Shown: piece after piece, positions 18,498 to 27,250 of the stretch
Numbering within the stretch: position 1 is the stretch's first letter
How the letters are laid out: the number at the start of each line of letters is the position of its first letter
From: Candidatus Electrothrix aestuarii
GTDB taxonomy: Bacteria > Desulfobacterota > Desulfobulbia > Desulfobulbales > Desulfobulbaceae
NCBI GenBank assembly: GCA_032595685.2
Contig: CP159373.1
Location: 641,001 to 705,000, forward strand
Direction: 5' to 3'
Length of the DNA stretch: 64,000 nucleotides
Position numbers and translations under genes: made by a program
The notes under the pieces: model-generated
Told to the model about the DNA's origin: nothing
What the model saw: the letters and a program-made list of their open reading frames with translations, nothing else
Databases searched by the model: none

Positions 18498-20060
18498 TTA
18501 AATCAACATCCTTATCAAATCACCAATGGCTTCTTCAGCTTTCCCTGGGTGGGCAAATGCCCCGCTCTCATTTTGTTGAGAATCCTCAAAAATTTCTTCT
18601 GAAAAGGAAGAAGTTGCAAGGTTTACGAGCTCATCTTTGTTTCTTGCAAATTGCATAACCCCACGTTCTAAATATTTCCTAAAAGCCCTTTTACCGCTTT
18701 CATGGATAATAATGCTCGGCACATGAAATGCTAATGCTTCAAGCGCACAAGTTGAAAATCCCGTAATATGGACATCACTGATCTGAAAAAGAGTATACAA
18801 AGGTAATTCTATAGCATCACGAAGATTAATCCCTGGATGTTTAGTCTCTGCGAAATACCTTTCAAATTCACAGAGTTTTTCATGGTCATTTCGATGGACG
18901 CGAATCATCCACAACCAATCCTTGGGACTTTCTTTAAGAGTATCTTTAATCAACCGTAAGTTATCAACCCCCTTTTGCAGGGTGACAAGCAACACCTTGT
19001 TGCTTTGCGCTGAGATAGCTACAGCTTTTCTGTAATACTCTTGAATAACAGTATCATTTTTTTCTTTCCACTTATTCAGCCAAAGATTGCCCCCAACAAA
19101 GATATCGCTGCGAGTAAGATGTTGCCCCCCTCCTCTAAGCATTTTTTTTGCATCATCATCTCCCCACACCCAAAATTTATTAGGAATTAGGTCGTAGCCA
19201 CCATCAGGTGCTTTTATCCAGGCTTGATATGCAAAATGCCCTTCACCTTGAAGCCCATGCTGAAAATCAAGAACGTCTAAACCAAGTTCTGATGCTGCAA
19301 GAACGAAAGATAGACAATCAACATTATACCAGCAATCAGTAACAACAAGTTTACATTTTGTTTTCCTGATCCAGGGCTTAATGATATGCTTAAAATATAA
19401 AATGCTCCTTATTTGCTGCTCGACAAAAGACCAAGTCAACTCTACGTCAAAATTTCCGATAACCCACTTATATACTTCATCAAACCATACTGGACATTGT
19501 ATAGTATCGACAAAGTTCTGTGAAACTCCTCCCGATCTCAGCCTGTTCATCTCTGCCTGCCAAATCGGGATATAATATCGCCAAGGCGTTTTTTCATCCC
19601 TCTCACAAATGAAGGATGTTACATTGCGTGCCTCCAGCACCTCTCGTAGCGGTCCTGCAATAATATTATACTGTTCATCCCCCCAGGTTATCTGCCGATT
19701 CTTATTCGTGATAATAAGAACATCACACCGAGGTACCTGGAAAAGGAGAGGAATAACCAGGTGAGATAAATAATTTTTGAAACGGTTCCAAAGTCTTTTA
19801 ATTTTCTTGCGCACAGATGCATAAATATGCCAAGCATGCGCAAAAAGGTTCTCCCAAAAAACTCGTTTCATCTCCACCTGGTGAGCTTTTTCGATTTTTT
19901 TTTGCACAGGCTGTAGTGTGCCAGCATGAAGAGTTAGAGAAAGCGTAATTCTAATAATTGGCCAAATGGCTTTTCCGCTAACGGTATAAGAAGTTACATT
20001 GTGCGTTCTCTCATACTTCTCAATATGCTTGGTAATATCCTCCCGGCGAATTCTCCCCAT
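18498..20060 (-). CDS. Surface-carbohydrate biosynthesis protein, GT-B-like
   Basis: This 520-residue protein lacks a named catalytic motif. It has the layout of capsule-type GT-B transferases: a central LDFQHGLQGEGHFAYQAW segment, KFWVWGDDDAKKML, and a C-terminal TGFSTCALEALAFHVPSII that mirrors a donor-binding loop. Such proteins include CDP-glycerol glycerophosphotransferase-like and sialyltransferase-like enzymes. The N-terminal 120 residues are basic and helical. Given NeuB and a CMP-sugar synthetase upstream, it could use a CMP-nonulosonate, but that is a guess. Confidence 0.55.
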   Translation of the reverse strand: MGRIRREDITKHIEKYERTHNVTSYTVSGKAIWPIIRITLSLTLHAGTLQPVQKKIEKAHQVEMKRVFWENLFAHAWHIYASVRKKIKRLWNRFKNYLSHLVIPLLFQVPRCDVLIITNKNRQITWGDEQYNIIAGPLREVLEARNVTSFICERDEKTPWRYYIPIWQAEMNRLRSGGVSQNFVDTIQCPVWFDEVYKWVIGNFDVELTWSFVEQQIRSILYFKHIIKPWIRKTKCKLVVTDCWYNVDCLSFVLAASELGLDVLDFQHGLQGEGHFAYQAWIKAPDGGYDLIPNKFWVWGDDDAKKMLRGGGQHLTRSDIFVGGNLWLNKWKEKNDTVIQEYYRKAVAISAQSNKVLLVTLQKGVDNLRLIKDTLKESPKDWLWMIRVHRNDHEKLCEFERYFAETKHPGINLRDAIELPLYTLFQISDVHITGFSTCALEALAFHVPSIIIHESGKRAFRKYLERGVMQFARNKDELVNLATSSFSEEIFEDSQQNESGAFAHPGKAEEAIGDLIRMLI

Positions 20061-20075
20061 ATCTTTACAGCACTA

Positions 20076-20960
20076 TCAATGTAACGACATAGAATTACTT
20101 AAACAATGATCCATAGGTTCTACTATTCTAATTTCTTGAACCATACCTGGTATATTGAGGACATGCAATAAGCCAAAGTTATGATTAAGCACATACACTT
20201 TTCCAGAGAGATTTTTCCGCAGTGATCGTTCACCATATTGTGAACCACCGACTAAAATATATTTTGAAGAAAGTGCTAATCCTCGGGTGAATAAATCTGC
20301 CTGAAACACAGATTTATTATCAGCAACGAGAGAATTCTCATTTGAGTTGCAATAAACAAAATCACCTTTAAATTTTAATATATTATGTCCATTAACTGCT
20401 TCCGTTGAATGTCGTTTTACGACTTTGTACTTATCATTGAGAATGGCAATTTCGCTTTTTTTTCCAGTTTTCATAGTTTCATTATGGAGGAAGAGATAAA
20501 AAAAATCATCTTTCTTCCAAATAGAATTCATATGAACATAATTTTCAGAATTTCGCCCATTTTCCAGGGATCCAAAAGGATAAAACTCTTCTATTTTAAT
20601 AATTTTCTCCTCTTTACTAGCATATACCTGAATACAATTATTATATGTATCTATTACATGCAACTTATCAGAACAAAAATCTATTTGATGACATCCAGGA
20701 GAAAGACCCATGACTTTTTTTTGAACAGATATTATTCTATCTTCTTTTAAAGAAAAAGAAAGTATTTCTCCATTATCATTATTTTTGTGAAATACAAACC
20801 ATTTATTTTTAAATTTTGTCAAACCATAAAATTGTCCTTCCAGGACTTTTCTAATTTTCATTTTTTTTACATGATAGAGCCCATTTTTTGTAGCAACTAG
20901 AAACGACATCTTTCCAATAAAAAAATCATAGTAAAAAGACATCCTACTTAGGATATTCAT
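20076..20960 (-). CDS. Unknown beta-propeller-like protein in glycan locus
   Basis: I do not recognise this 294-residue protein. It is made of short alternating strands with recurrent patterns such as YGLTKFKNKWFVFH, HQIDFCSDKLHVID and LALSSKYILVGGS spaced 40-50 residues apart. This resembles the blades of a beta-propeller without a signal peptide. It is very AT-rich and lies between neuB and a GT-B-like gene, with 15 bp to the downstream gene. A cytoplasmic scaffold or a sugar-modifying role are both possible. Confidence 0.5.
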   Translation of the reverse strand: MNILSRMSFYYDFFIGKMSFLVATKNGLYHVKKMKIRKVLEGQFYGLTKFKNKWFVFHKNNDNGEILSFSLKEDRIISVQKKVMGLSPGCHQIDFCSDKLHVIDTYNNCIQVYASKEEKIIKIEEFYPFGSLENGRNSENYVHMNSIWKKDDFFYLFLHNETMKTGKKSEIAILNDKYKVVKRHSTEAVNGHNILKFKGDFVYCNSNENSLVADNKSVFQADLFTRGLALSSKYILVGGSQYGERSLRKNLSGKVYVLNHNFGLLHVLNIPGMVQEIRIVEPMDHCLSNSMSLH

Positions 20961-20984
20961 AACTGCATGATATATAAATTTAAA

Positions 20985-22043
20985 TTATTCACTAAAGAAC
21001 ATATCCCATTGTAGGATATCATCTTCAGCAATATCAACTCTCGATTTTTTTCCTATGAGCATTTCATAGTTTACCGGAGAAATACCAGTCCCTGGGCGTT
21101 TCACGCTCAACATCTCGTCCGTAATCGCAACGCCTGCCGGAATAGATTTGTTCGCAACAAGACTTCTCCGGGCAAACTTTCGGGGAGTAGCCTCACAATC
21201 TAAAACTGTTTTCTCTCTTTTCCCCCAGAGTCCCTGGATATAGAATTGGCGGGCTCTGAAATCACGAATATCATCTGGATCCATCGCATGATAATGGTCA
21301 TTACCTAGCAAAGATTTATCTAAGGTATAATGTTTTTCTAAAATTTCAGCCCCCTGCATCCAGGCCGTAACAAGGCTGAGACATCCCAATTCTGGTTTAA
21401 TATGATCAGACCAACCAATAGTTAAATCGGGAAAAACATCCTGTAGATAGGGTATCGTCAACAAATTCGCATTGTCGGCAAGAGTAGGATACTGAAGAAC
21501 ACAGTGCAAAAGAGCAACTTGTTGAACACCGCCTTGCCGAAGCACTCGTACAGCTTCTTCTACTTCGGATAAATAAGATGCACCTACAGAAAGAATAACA
21601 GGCTTTCCCTTTGCTGCAACTTTCTTCAAAAAAGGATAATTCGTTATGTCAGCAGATGCTATTTTATAAACTGGCATCAGAGGATCAAGGAGGTCAACAA
21701 AATTATGATCAAAAGGAGTTGCAAGAAAAAGTATTCCTTTCTTTTCACAGTACGCCGCAAGTTGCTGATACTCCTTTTCTCCAAAGGAATCATATCGTTT
21801 AAAAAGCGAATACTGACTTGATGCGGGCTCTTTTTTTTGATCCCAATAGGCAGGGCTGTTTGTACTGGCAATAGTTTCAGCTTTATAAGCTTGAAATTTA
21901 ATCATATCAGCACCAGCCTCTGCTGCCGCTTCAATCATTTCAAAAGCAGTATCCATTGAACCTTCATGATTAACCCCTGCCTCAACAATCAGAAAGGGAT
22001 TTTTCCTGCTCACTGGAACACCAGCAATATTTGTTAATTTCAC
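20985..22043 (-). CDS. neuB: N-acetylneuraminate synthase family protein (nonulosonate synthase)
   Basis: This enzyme condenses a six-carbon amino sugar with phosphoenolpyruvate to give a nine-carbon nonulosonic acid (sialic, pseudaminic or legionaminic type). The 352-residue protein has the NeuB barrel opening FLIVEAGVNHEGSMDTA, then DMIKFQAYKAETIAS and GWSDH. It ends with the SAF (antifreeze-like) domain RSLVANKSIPAGVAITDEML at about residues 280-345. The start is GTG with GGGAG seven bases upstream. The upstream gene supplies the matching hydrolase and CMP activation. Which nonulosonate is made cannot be decided from sequence alone. Confidence 0.92.
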   Translation of the reverse strand: MKLTNIAGVPVSRKNPFLIVEAGVNHEGSMDTAFEMIEAAAEAGADMIKFQAYKAETIASTNSPAYWDQKKEPASSQYSLFKRYDSFGEKEYQQLAAYCEKKGILFLATPFDHNFVDLLDPLMPVYKIASADITNYPFLKKVAAKGKPVILSVGASYLSEVEEAVRVLRQGGVQQVALLHCVLQYPTLADNANLLTIPYLQDVFPDLTIGWSDHIKPELGCLSLVTAWMQGAEILEKHYTLDKSLLGNDHYHAMDPDDIRDFRARQFYIQGLWGKREKTVLDCEATPRKFARRSLVANKSIPAGVAITDEMLSVKRPGTGISPVNYEMLIGKKSRVDIAEDDILQWDMFFSE

Positions 22044-22065
22044 TCTAGTCTCCCAATATGAGCAA

Positions 22066-23745
22066 TTAACTATCAGATCCTGGAATCACTCTAAGAGCTT
22101 TATCAATAATATTAAGAACATTATCTATACCATTCCTAATACCGCTTTCAAGTAGATGCTGAGTCATTTTACTTCGAAGAATATCACTGTAAACTACCTG
22201 GCCAAGAATTCGATTAAATCTGGTCTCTGTTAATTCACTTGCCGCGCCTAAAAAAATAACTCCTGGAGATTTCCTAACAAAATCGTGTGTCATCTCTCTC
22301 TCATTTGCAGCCACTGACAATACCGGTATACCAAGGCTCCCAAGCTCATAAACTGTACGCCCGGCACTGGTAATAGCAATATCAGCTTCCGACATATAGC
22401 GACTTATGATCTTTGTTTTACGAACGATCTCTATATGATGATTCGCCTGTCCAGCAAAAGAGACGACCTCATCCTCATGCACAAAACCAATACCAAGTAT
22501 AACTGTTACTTCCCAGTCTCCTTCTATCTGATCAAGCCAATGCAAAATCTTTAACGTCAGGCCTGCCGGGTCTGTCCCACCAAATAATAAGAGAATATTC
22601 CGAACATCTTTCGTACTCGTGCTCTCCCGAGGAAAAACCGAATAAAACTCATCACGCAAACAACAATAGTCAATTCCGCTCAATACGTTGGAGGGAACCT
22701 GCCCGGCAGGGGCATCATACATTGAGTTAATTACATAGGTAGCCTTTGAAGCACCAGTACCTAAATCCTCAAAATTGACACTCACCACCCCAGCCTCGGT
22801 CAAAGCCCGCATAAAAGAATCTTCTGTATCTAAAATATCGTTAATTATGAGGTCTGAACCATCAGACAATAAGGTCTGAACTTCTTTTCCAGGAGCGACC
22901 GTAACAACCTCGTAAAACCTATCCTGAATAATTTGTTGCGCCATTTGCGACTCGTCATTCACGAGAAACCAAATATCATGGTCAACCAAGCGGTCTGCAA
23001 GCGTAAGAGCACGATATACATGCCCAAGTCCACACAATCTATTCCCGATCACATGAAAACAAATCCGTTTTCTTTGCAAAGATTTTTCTATCAACCACCA
23101 ATCAAAATAATCATCAATGTCTATCGCCTCTTTTTTAGAAATCTCAATAACACCGACATGCTGACCGAACCTTGACGTTGTAGACAAAAGAACATCTCGC
23201 GGACAGACAACAACTCCACCTGTCTCCTTATAGCTTGGTGGTAACTGCTGCCTATTTACGCGTTGCGCATAAGCAGGGAACATATCACCACCGTCAGGAC
23301 TTCCCGTCCAAGTTAGATGAGTATTTTCCACGACAGTCAAAACAGTATCAAGCCCTTCCAGCACGCATTTTCTAATTGCCTTATCAATATTCTCGGGCTT
23401 CATTAAAGGAGCTGTTGCCTGTACAGTTACAACAAAAGAAAAATACTCCTTTTTTTCTTCAAGTTGTTTGACACTGTTAAGGATAACTTCATCCAAGGTC
23501 GTTATTGCATCCGCCAAATGAAGTGGCCGTTCTAATACCTTTGCCCCAAAACGCCGTGCAACCTCTGCAATTTCTGCATCTTCCGTCGATACAAAAACAT
23601 CATCAATTTCTTCTGCTGCCAGACAATTTTCTATTGAATAGGCCAATAAAGGTTTTTTCCCCATTAACCGGACGTTCTTTCTTGGAATCCCCACAGAACC
23701 GCCTCGGGCAGGAATAATGGCTATAACGCGTCTTTCGTCTTCCAT
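22066..23745 (-). CDS. Fused CMP-nonulosonate synthetase / PseG-like UDP-sugar hydrolase
   Basis: This is a 559-residue two-domain protein. Residues 1-220 are an acylneuraminate cytidylyltransferase with the CTP-binding loop IPARGGSVGIPRKN near residue 10-23, plus DVFVSTEDAEIAEVA. Residues about 230-555 match PseG-type GT-B hydrolases: GLGHVYRALTLADRL, then LLFGGTDPAG and ITSAGRTVYELGSLGIPVL. PseG removes UDP from the precursor sugar before NeuB acts, and the synthetase activates the product afterwards. So the fusion joins steps on either side of NeuB. The ATG at 23745 is preferred; an ATG 12 codons upstream lacks a ribosome site. Confidence 0.87.
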   Translation of the reverse strand: MEDERRVIAIIPARGGSVGIPRKNVRLMGKKPLLAYSIENCLAAEEIDDVFVSTEDAEIAEVARRFGAKVLERPLHLADAITTLDEVILNSVKQLEEKKEYFSFVVTVQATAPLMKPENIDKAIRKCVLEGLDTVLTVVENTHLTWTGSPDGGDMFPAYAQRVNRQQLPPSYKETGGVVVCPRDVLLSTTSRFGQHVGVIEISKKEAIDIDDYFDWWLIEKSLQRKRICFHVIGNRLCGLGHVYRALTLADRLVDHDIWFLVNDESQMAQQIIQDRFYEVVTVAPGKEVQTLLSDGSDLIINDILDTEDSFMRALTEAGVVSVNFEDLGTGASKATYVINSMYDAPAGQVPSNVLSGIDYCCLRDEFYSVFPRESTSTKDVRNILLLFGGTDPAGLTLKILHWLDQIEGDWEVTVILGIGFVHEDEVVSFAGQANHHIEIVRKTKIISRYMSEADIAITSAGRTVYELGSLGIPVLSVAANEREMTHDFVRKSPGVIFLGAASELTETRFNRILGQVVYSDILRSKMTQHLLESGIRNGIDNVLNIIDKALRVIPGSDS

Positions 23746-23798
23746 ATCATTTTCTTCATGATATATTGTTTTACAACACATTGGAGATAGCGAAAAAT

Positions 23799-24377
23799 TT
23801 AATGGAATTTTCCAGCTTTTTTAAGAACCATATAATGTTCGATGTCACGGTATTTGAAAACTTTAGCAGGATGTCCCCCAGCGACAGCAAAATCAGGAAT
23901 ATCACGGCAAACAACGGACCCTGCTTGAATGATAGCACCCTCCCCTATGGTTACCTCACCTAAAATTATCACACGGCTTCCAATCCAAACATTATCTTTG
24001 ATAAGTACTGGCTTAGAAAGATACGTAGCATCGTAGGGCACAGCTTGTCCGTCATCATAATTATGTATTTGGGAGATAATCAGACAGTCTGGCCCAGAAT
24101 GAAAATTATCTCCAATTTCAACTCTGCCACGCCCTGTAATGGACATTCCGTTAAAATTTACGTTATTCCCAAGCACGGTGTTATTGGTTACCGTTGTTTT
24201 TCCATTTACTTTCAAATTAGAACCATATGATTTTGCGGCCCTAATCACCGAACATTTAAAATCTACAGTTTTCTTCCTGTATTGCCCATCTGGGGTATAG
24301 TACATCTCGGCTAATAACAGTTTTAACCTTCGGAGAAATCGCACCACTCTATGAATACGAAATTCTTTAAGCCGCAT
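23799..24377 (-). CDS. Hexapeptide-repeat acyltransferase
   Basis: This 192-residue left-handed beta-helix protein has clear isoleucine-rich hexapeptides (IKDNVWIGSRVIILGEVTIG) and ends with the NeuD/WbbJ-type AVAGGHPAKVFKYRD. Such trimeric enzymes transfer acetyl from acetyl-CoA to sugar hydroxyls or amines. The position beside the nonulosonate genes suggests it O- or N-acetylates that sugar or its precursor. The AAGGAG ribosome site before ATG is strong. It is 21 bp from wzt. Confidence 0.86.
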   Translation of the reverse strand: MRLKEFRIHRVVRFLRRLKLLLAEMYYTPDGQYRKKTVDFKCSVIRAAKSYGSNLKVNGKTTVTNNTVLGNNVNFNGMSITGRGRVEIGDNFHSGPDCLIISQIHNYDDGQAVPYDATYLSKPVLIKDNVWIGSRVIILGEVTIGEGAIIQAGSVVCRDIPDFAVAGGHPAKVFKYRDIEHYMVLKKAGKFH

Positions 24378-24398
24378 AGATTCTCTCCTTCAGGTTAG

Positions 24399-25667
24399 TT
24401 AGTCGGTTAGGTGCCAGTGTAGAGGTTTAAAAATATATCCCCCCCGATGCCCACGTATCCCTTCTGTATCAACAAGTTCGAACCGAATTACGTCACGATA
24501 CCAATCTATGGCGCCGGTTCCTTGCTTAGCCAAGGCCATAGAAAGGGAATACTTTCCAGGAACTAATAAAGGAAGAGGGATATCTACGCGCATATCGACA
24601 AGCCCAGGTTGTTCCAATGCATTCGTCTCGCCACCTAATCCATCACGATTATCTGAAAAAAAGATAACCTCATCTCGTTGATTTCTAATCGTAAAGGTAC
24701 CAAACCCCCCAGGAAGAGGTTTTCGAATTTTATAAAGTAGTTGGACAGAAAACGATTGATCGACTTTAATAATTCCGTTTGGAGGTTCTACCCCATTAAC
24801 CGTAATACCGGCTGAAAGCACCTGGAAATCTTTTTCATCGTCCTCAGGAAACTCAACAGATGTTACCTCGTCATCGCGCCCCACGCTGAGATAGTTATCA
24901 ATCACCTCTGTAGGTTCTCCGCGTAATACTACACTACCATCCTGTAAATAAACAGCATCCGAACATAAATTATTAACAGCATTCATGTTATGAGAAACAA
25001 AAAGTACAGTCCTTCCTTCTTTCGCCACATTTCCCATTTTCCCCAAACATTTTTTTTGAAATTCTGCATCGCCAACCGCGAGTACTTCATCGATAATGAG
25101 AATTTCCGGTTCCAAATGCGCAGCAACAGCAAAGGCAAGGCGTACGTACATTCCAGAGGAATACCTTTTAACTGGTGTATCAACGAAGCTTTCTACTCCA
25201 GAGAAATCTATAATTTCATCTAATTTACTCCGGATTTCTTGTTTAGACATACCAAGAATAGCTCCATTCATGAAAATATTCTCGCGTCCCGTTAATTCAG
25301 GATGAAAGCCTGTTCCCACTTCTAATAAACTGGCAATACGTCCTTTTACCTTTACTTGCCCTTTTGTGGGGGCTGTCACCCTAGAAAGAAGTTTCAGCAA
25401 AGTTGATTTTCCAGCACCATTTCTTCCTATAATACCAAGAATATCGCCCTCTTTAACCTCCAAATTAACACCCCGCAATGCCCAAAAGCGATCCCCCTCA
25501 ATCTGTTTTTCCTGCCCAGCAAGCATAGGAACTATTTGAGAATTAGGGTCATCCTTGCCGCGTATTCTTGCCCACCACGATTGTAAATCCTGCGCCAGGT
25601 TACCATGTCCAATAATGCCAAGGCGATATTCCTTCCACAAATTTTCTATTGTTATTACGGTCGACAT
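24399..25667 (-). CDS. wzt: Polysaccharide ABC transporter ATP-binding protein with C-terminal substrate domain
   Basis: This is the nucleotide-binding half of the exporter that moves finished lipid-linked polysaccharide across the inner membrane. It has Walker A GRNGAGKSTLLKLLS, the ABC signature RYSSGMYVRLAFAVA (the S-S-G form typical of Wzt), and Walker B EILIIDEVLAVGD. Residues about 265-420 form an extra beta-sandwich domain (VSVQLLYKIR..., EQPGLVDMRVDIP). In Wzt this domain recognises a modified chain end. That fits the methyltransferases and other decorating enzymes downstream. A G7 tract lies at 24439-24445. Confidence 0.93.
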   Translation of the reverse strand: MSTVITIENLWKEYRLGIIGHGNLAQDLQSWWARIRGKDDPNSQIVPMLAGQEKQIEGDRFWALRGVNLEVKEGDILGIIGRNGAGKSTLLKLLSRVTAPTKGQVKVKGRIASLLEVGTGFHPELTGRENIFMNGAILGMSKQEIRSKLDEIIDFSGVESFVDTPVKRYSSGMYVRLAFAVAAHLEPEILIIDEVLAVGDAEFQKKCLGKMGNVAKEGRTVLFVSHNMNAVNNLCSDAVYLQDGSVVLRGEPTEVIDNYLSVGRDDEVTSVEFPEDDEKDFQVLSAGITVNGVEPPNGIIKVDQSFSVQLLYKIRKPLPGGFGTFTIRNQRDEVIFFSDNRDGLGGETNALEQPGLVDMRVDIPLPLLVPGKYSLSMALAKQGTGAIDWYRDVIRFELVDTEGIRGHRGGYIFKPLHWHLTD

Positions 25668-25717
25668 ATAAATTAATGCAGCAGCTATGAAATTTCGAAA
25701 CGTGCTGAATACAGCAA

Positions 25718-26566
25718 TTATACTGTATCCATAAATGTCTTTTCAATCCGGCTGAACAAAAGCACACCGGCAAATACGATCAGTAAGGTTGTAAGCCATC
25801 CAGTCCCAACATAACTCCAACGTATTATTCCTGATCCGAGAAAGGCATAACGAAAACATTCAATAACCGAAACCATAGGATTAAACACATACCAGGGTCT
25901 GAGCCAATCTGGGACAAGGGTCAGCGGGTAAACAACAGGCGTGGCATACATCCACAGCTGAATAACAAAGCCCATAGCAAAACGAAGGTCCTTGTACTTT
26001 GTTGTCATAGAAGAAACCAAAATTCCCATTCCAAAACCAAGCAAAGCCATTTGTAATAAAAGGACCGGAAGGGCGATAATCCAAATTTTTGGAAAAATAG
26101 GGGTACCCTGCCAAAGAAAATAGAAATAAAATCCAAGAAATAAAACTAACTGAATAGCAAACTGCAGAAGCCCTGAAATAACGGACGAAAGCGGTACTGT
26201 CAGCCGAGGAAAATACACCTTACCAAATATACGGGCATTTGTATTAAATGTGTCTGAAGTCCGGCCAAGACAAGTTGCAAAATACCCCCAGGCAACATTA
26301 CCGGATAAATAAAAGAGAAAAGGAGGCAGGTTATCTGTAGGGATCTTTGCGACCTTGCCAAAAACTATAGTAAAAACCAGGGTTGTAAAAAACGGCTGAA
26401 TAATGAACCATAAGGGACCTAAGATGGTCTGCTTATACATGGTGACAAAATCACGCTTCACAAACATGGCAACCAGATCCCGATAACGCCAAAGCTCACC
26501 AAGGTGGATATCAAACCATCCTGTTTTTGGCTTAATCACCAAATCCCATTGTTCCTCATTACTCAT
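25718..26566 (-). CDS. wzm: Polysaccharide ABC transporter permease
   Basis: This 282-residue ABC-2 type permease has six hydrophobic segments. It begins with the typical cytoplasmic WRYRDLVAMFVKRDFVTMYKQ helix, followed by LGPLWFIIQPFFTTLVFTIVF. It pairs with Wzt, encoded 50 bp downstream. The pair exports polysaccharide assembled in the cytoplasm, so this locus uses the ABC-transporter route and not Wzx/Wzy. No Wzy or Wzx homologue appears in the window, which agrees. Confidence 0.93.
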   Translation of the reverse strand: MSNEEQWDLVIKPKTGWFDIHLGELWRYRDLVAMFVKRDFVTMYKQTILGPLWFIIQPFFTTLVFTIVFGKVAKIPTDNLPPFLFYLSGNVAWGYFATCLGRTSDTFNTNARIFGKVYFPRLTVPLSSVISGLLQFAIQLVLFLGFYFYFLWQGTPIFPKIWIIALPVLLLQMALLGFGMGILVSSMTTKYKDLRFAMGFVIQLWMYATPVVYPLTLVPDWLRPWYVFNPMVSVIECFRYAFLGSGIIRWSYVGTGWLTTLLIVFAGVLLFSRIEKTFMDTV

Positions 26567-26589
26567 ACTCTATCTCTGTACCGTATGTA

Positions 26590-27102
26590 TTAATTGCTAT
26601 TCATCTTTGCCAAAAGGCGAACGAGGGGATTACCTAATATAGTTCCTAGGCGTTCCTGCAGTTTTTTTGCCCGATGTACTCGCTGTTGCATAAAGCTCAG
26701 TTCTTCTTTATTGGTCGATACAGAAGCTATTTCCAGCAACTGAAGACTCTTTTCAAGTTCATCGCCAAAATGCTGCACCTTATGGCGGAGCATTGCCAAC
26801 AAACCTTGCTGCAAGGCACTGGCAATGTTTTCTGCACTCCGGTAATATTTTTTCCGTTCCCCTTTTATCCAAACGCGTTGGATCAGACCTAAGGCCTCAA
26901 GCTGGCGAGCTGCAATACTGACAGATGCCTTGCTCAAGCCTAAGTCTAGTTCTAAGACATCCAGTGAGCATTCCTTGGGCTGGAGGTAAAGATACACCAG
27001 CACCTGTCCGACAATGCGGCCCAAGCCCAAATCCTGGCTGGTACGCCCTCCTGTCTCAATAAGGTTCTTTCGTGCTGCTGCAATATTATCGACTGAATCC
27101 AT
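26590..27102 (-). CDS. MarR/GbsR-type transcriptional regulator
   Basis: This 170-residue protein has a winged helix-turn-helix at about residues 40-95: SLDVLELDLGLSKASVSIAAR then LEALGLIQRVWIKGERKKYY, the wing. The C-terminal part (residues 100-165) is a long amphipathic helix likely to dimerise. This layout is that of the GbsR/MarR family. It is the first gene ahead of wzm-wzt, with 23 bp between, so it may control the locus. An AT-rich inverted repeat overlaps its start codon, and no Shine-Dalgarno sequence is visible. The ligand is unknown. Confidence 0.82.
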   Translation of the reverse strand: MDSVDNIAAARKNLIETGGRTSQDLGLGRIVGQVLVYLYLQPKECSLDVLELDLGLSKASVSIAARQLEALGLIQRVWIKGERKKYYRSAENIASALQQGLLAMLRHKVQHFGDELEKSLQLLEIASVSTNKEELSFMQQRVHRAKKLQERLGTILGNPLVRLLAKMNSN

Positions 27103-27118
27103 TTTTAACTTTTAAAAA
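27102..27118. promoter_or_regulatory. Possible operator: AT-rich inverted repeat at regulator start
   Basis: The sequence TTTTTAA-ctt-TTAAAAA forms a 7-3-7 inverted repeat touching the ATG of the regulator. Upstream on the minus strand there is a weak promoter-like pair (TTGTTT, 16 bases, TATGTT). An autoregulatory site would be usual for this family, but AT-rich palindromes arise easily by chance, so this is tentative. Confidence 0.25.
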
Positions 27119-27250
27119 TTTCTGAAAGCTACAAAACATAAAAAAGCACGATTGAAAACAAATTGCAACTACTACCGCAAAAATCTCAAAAACCGATACC
27201 GAGAACATACGCCATCTTCATTCTGCTTTCCAAAAACAAGCCTGAACGCA

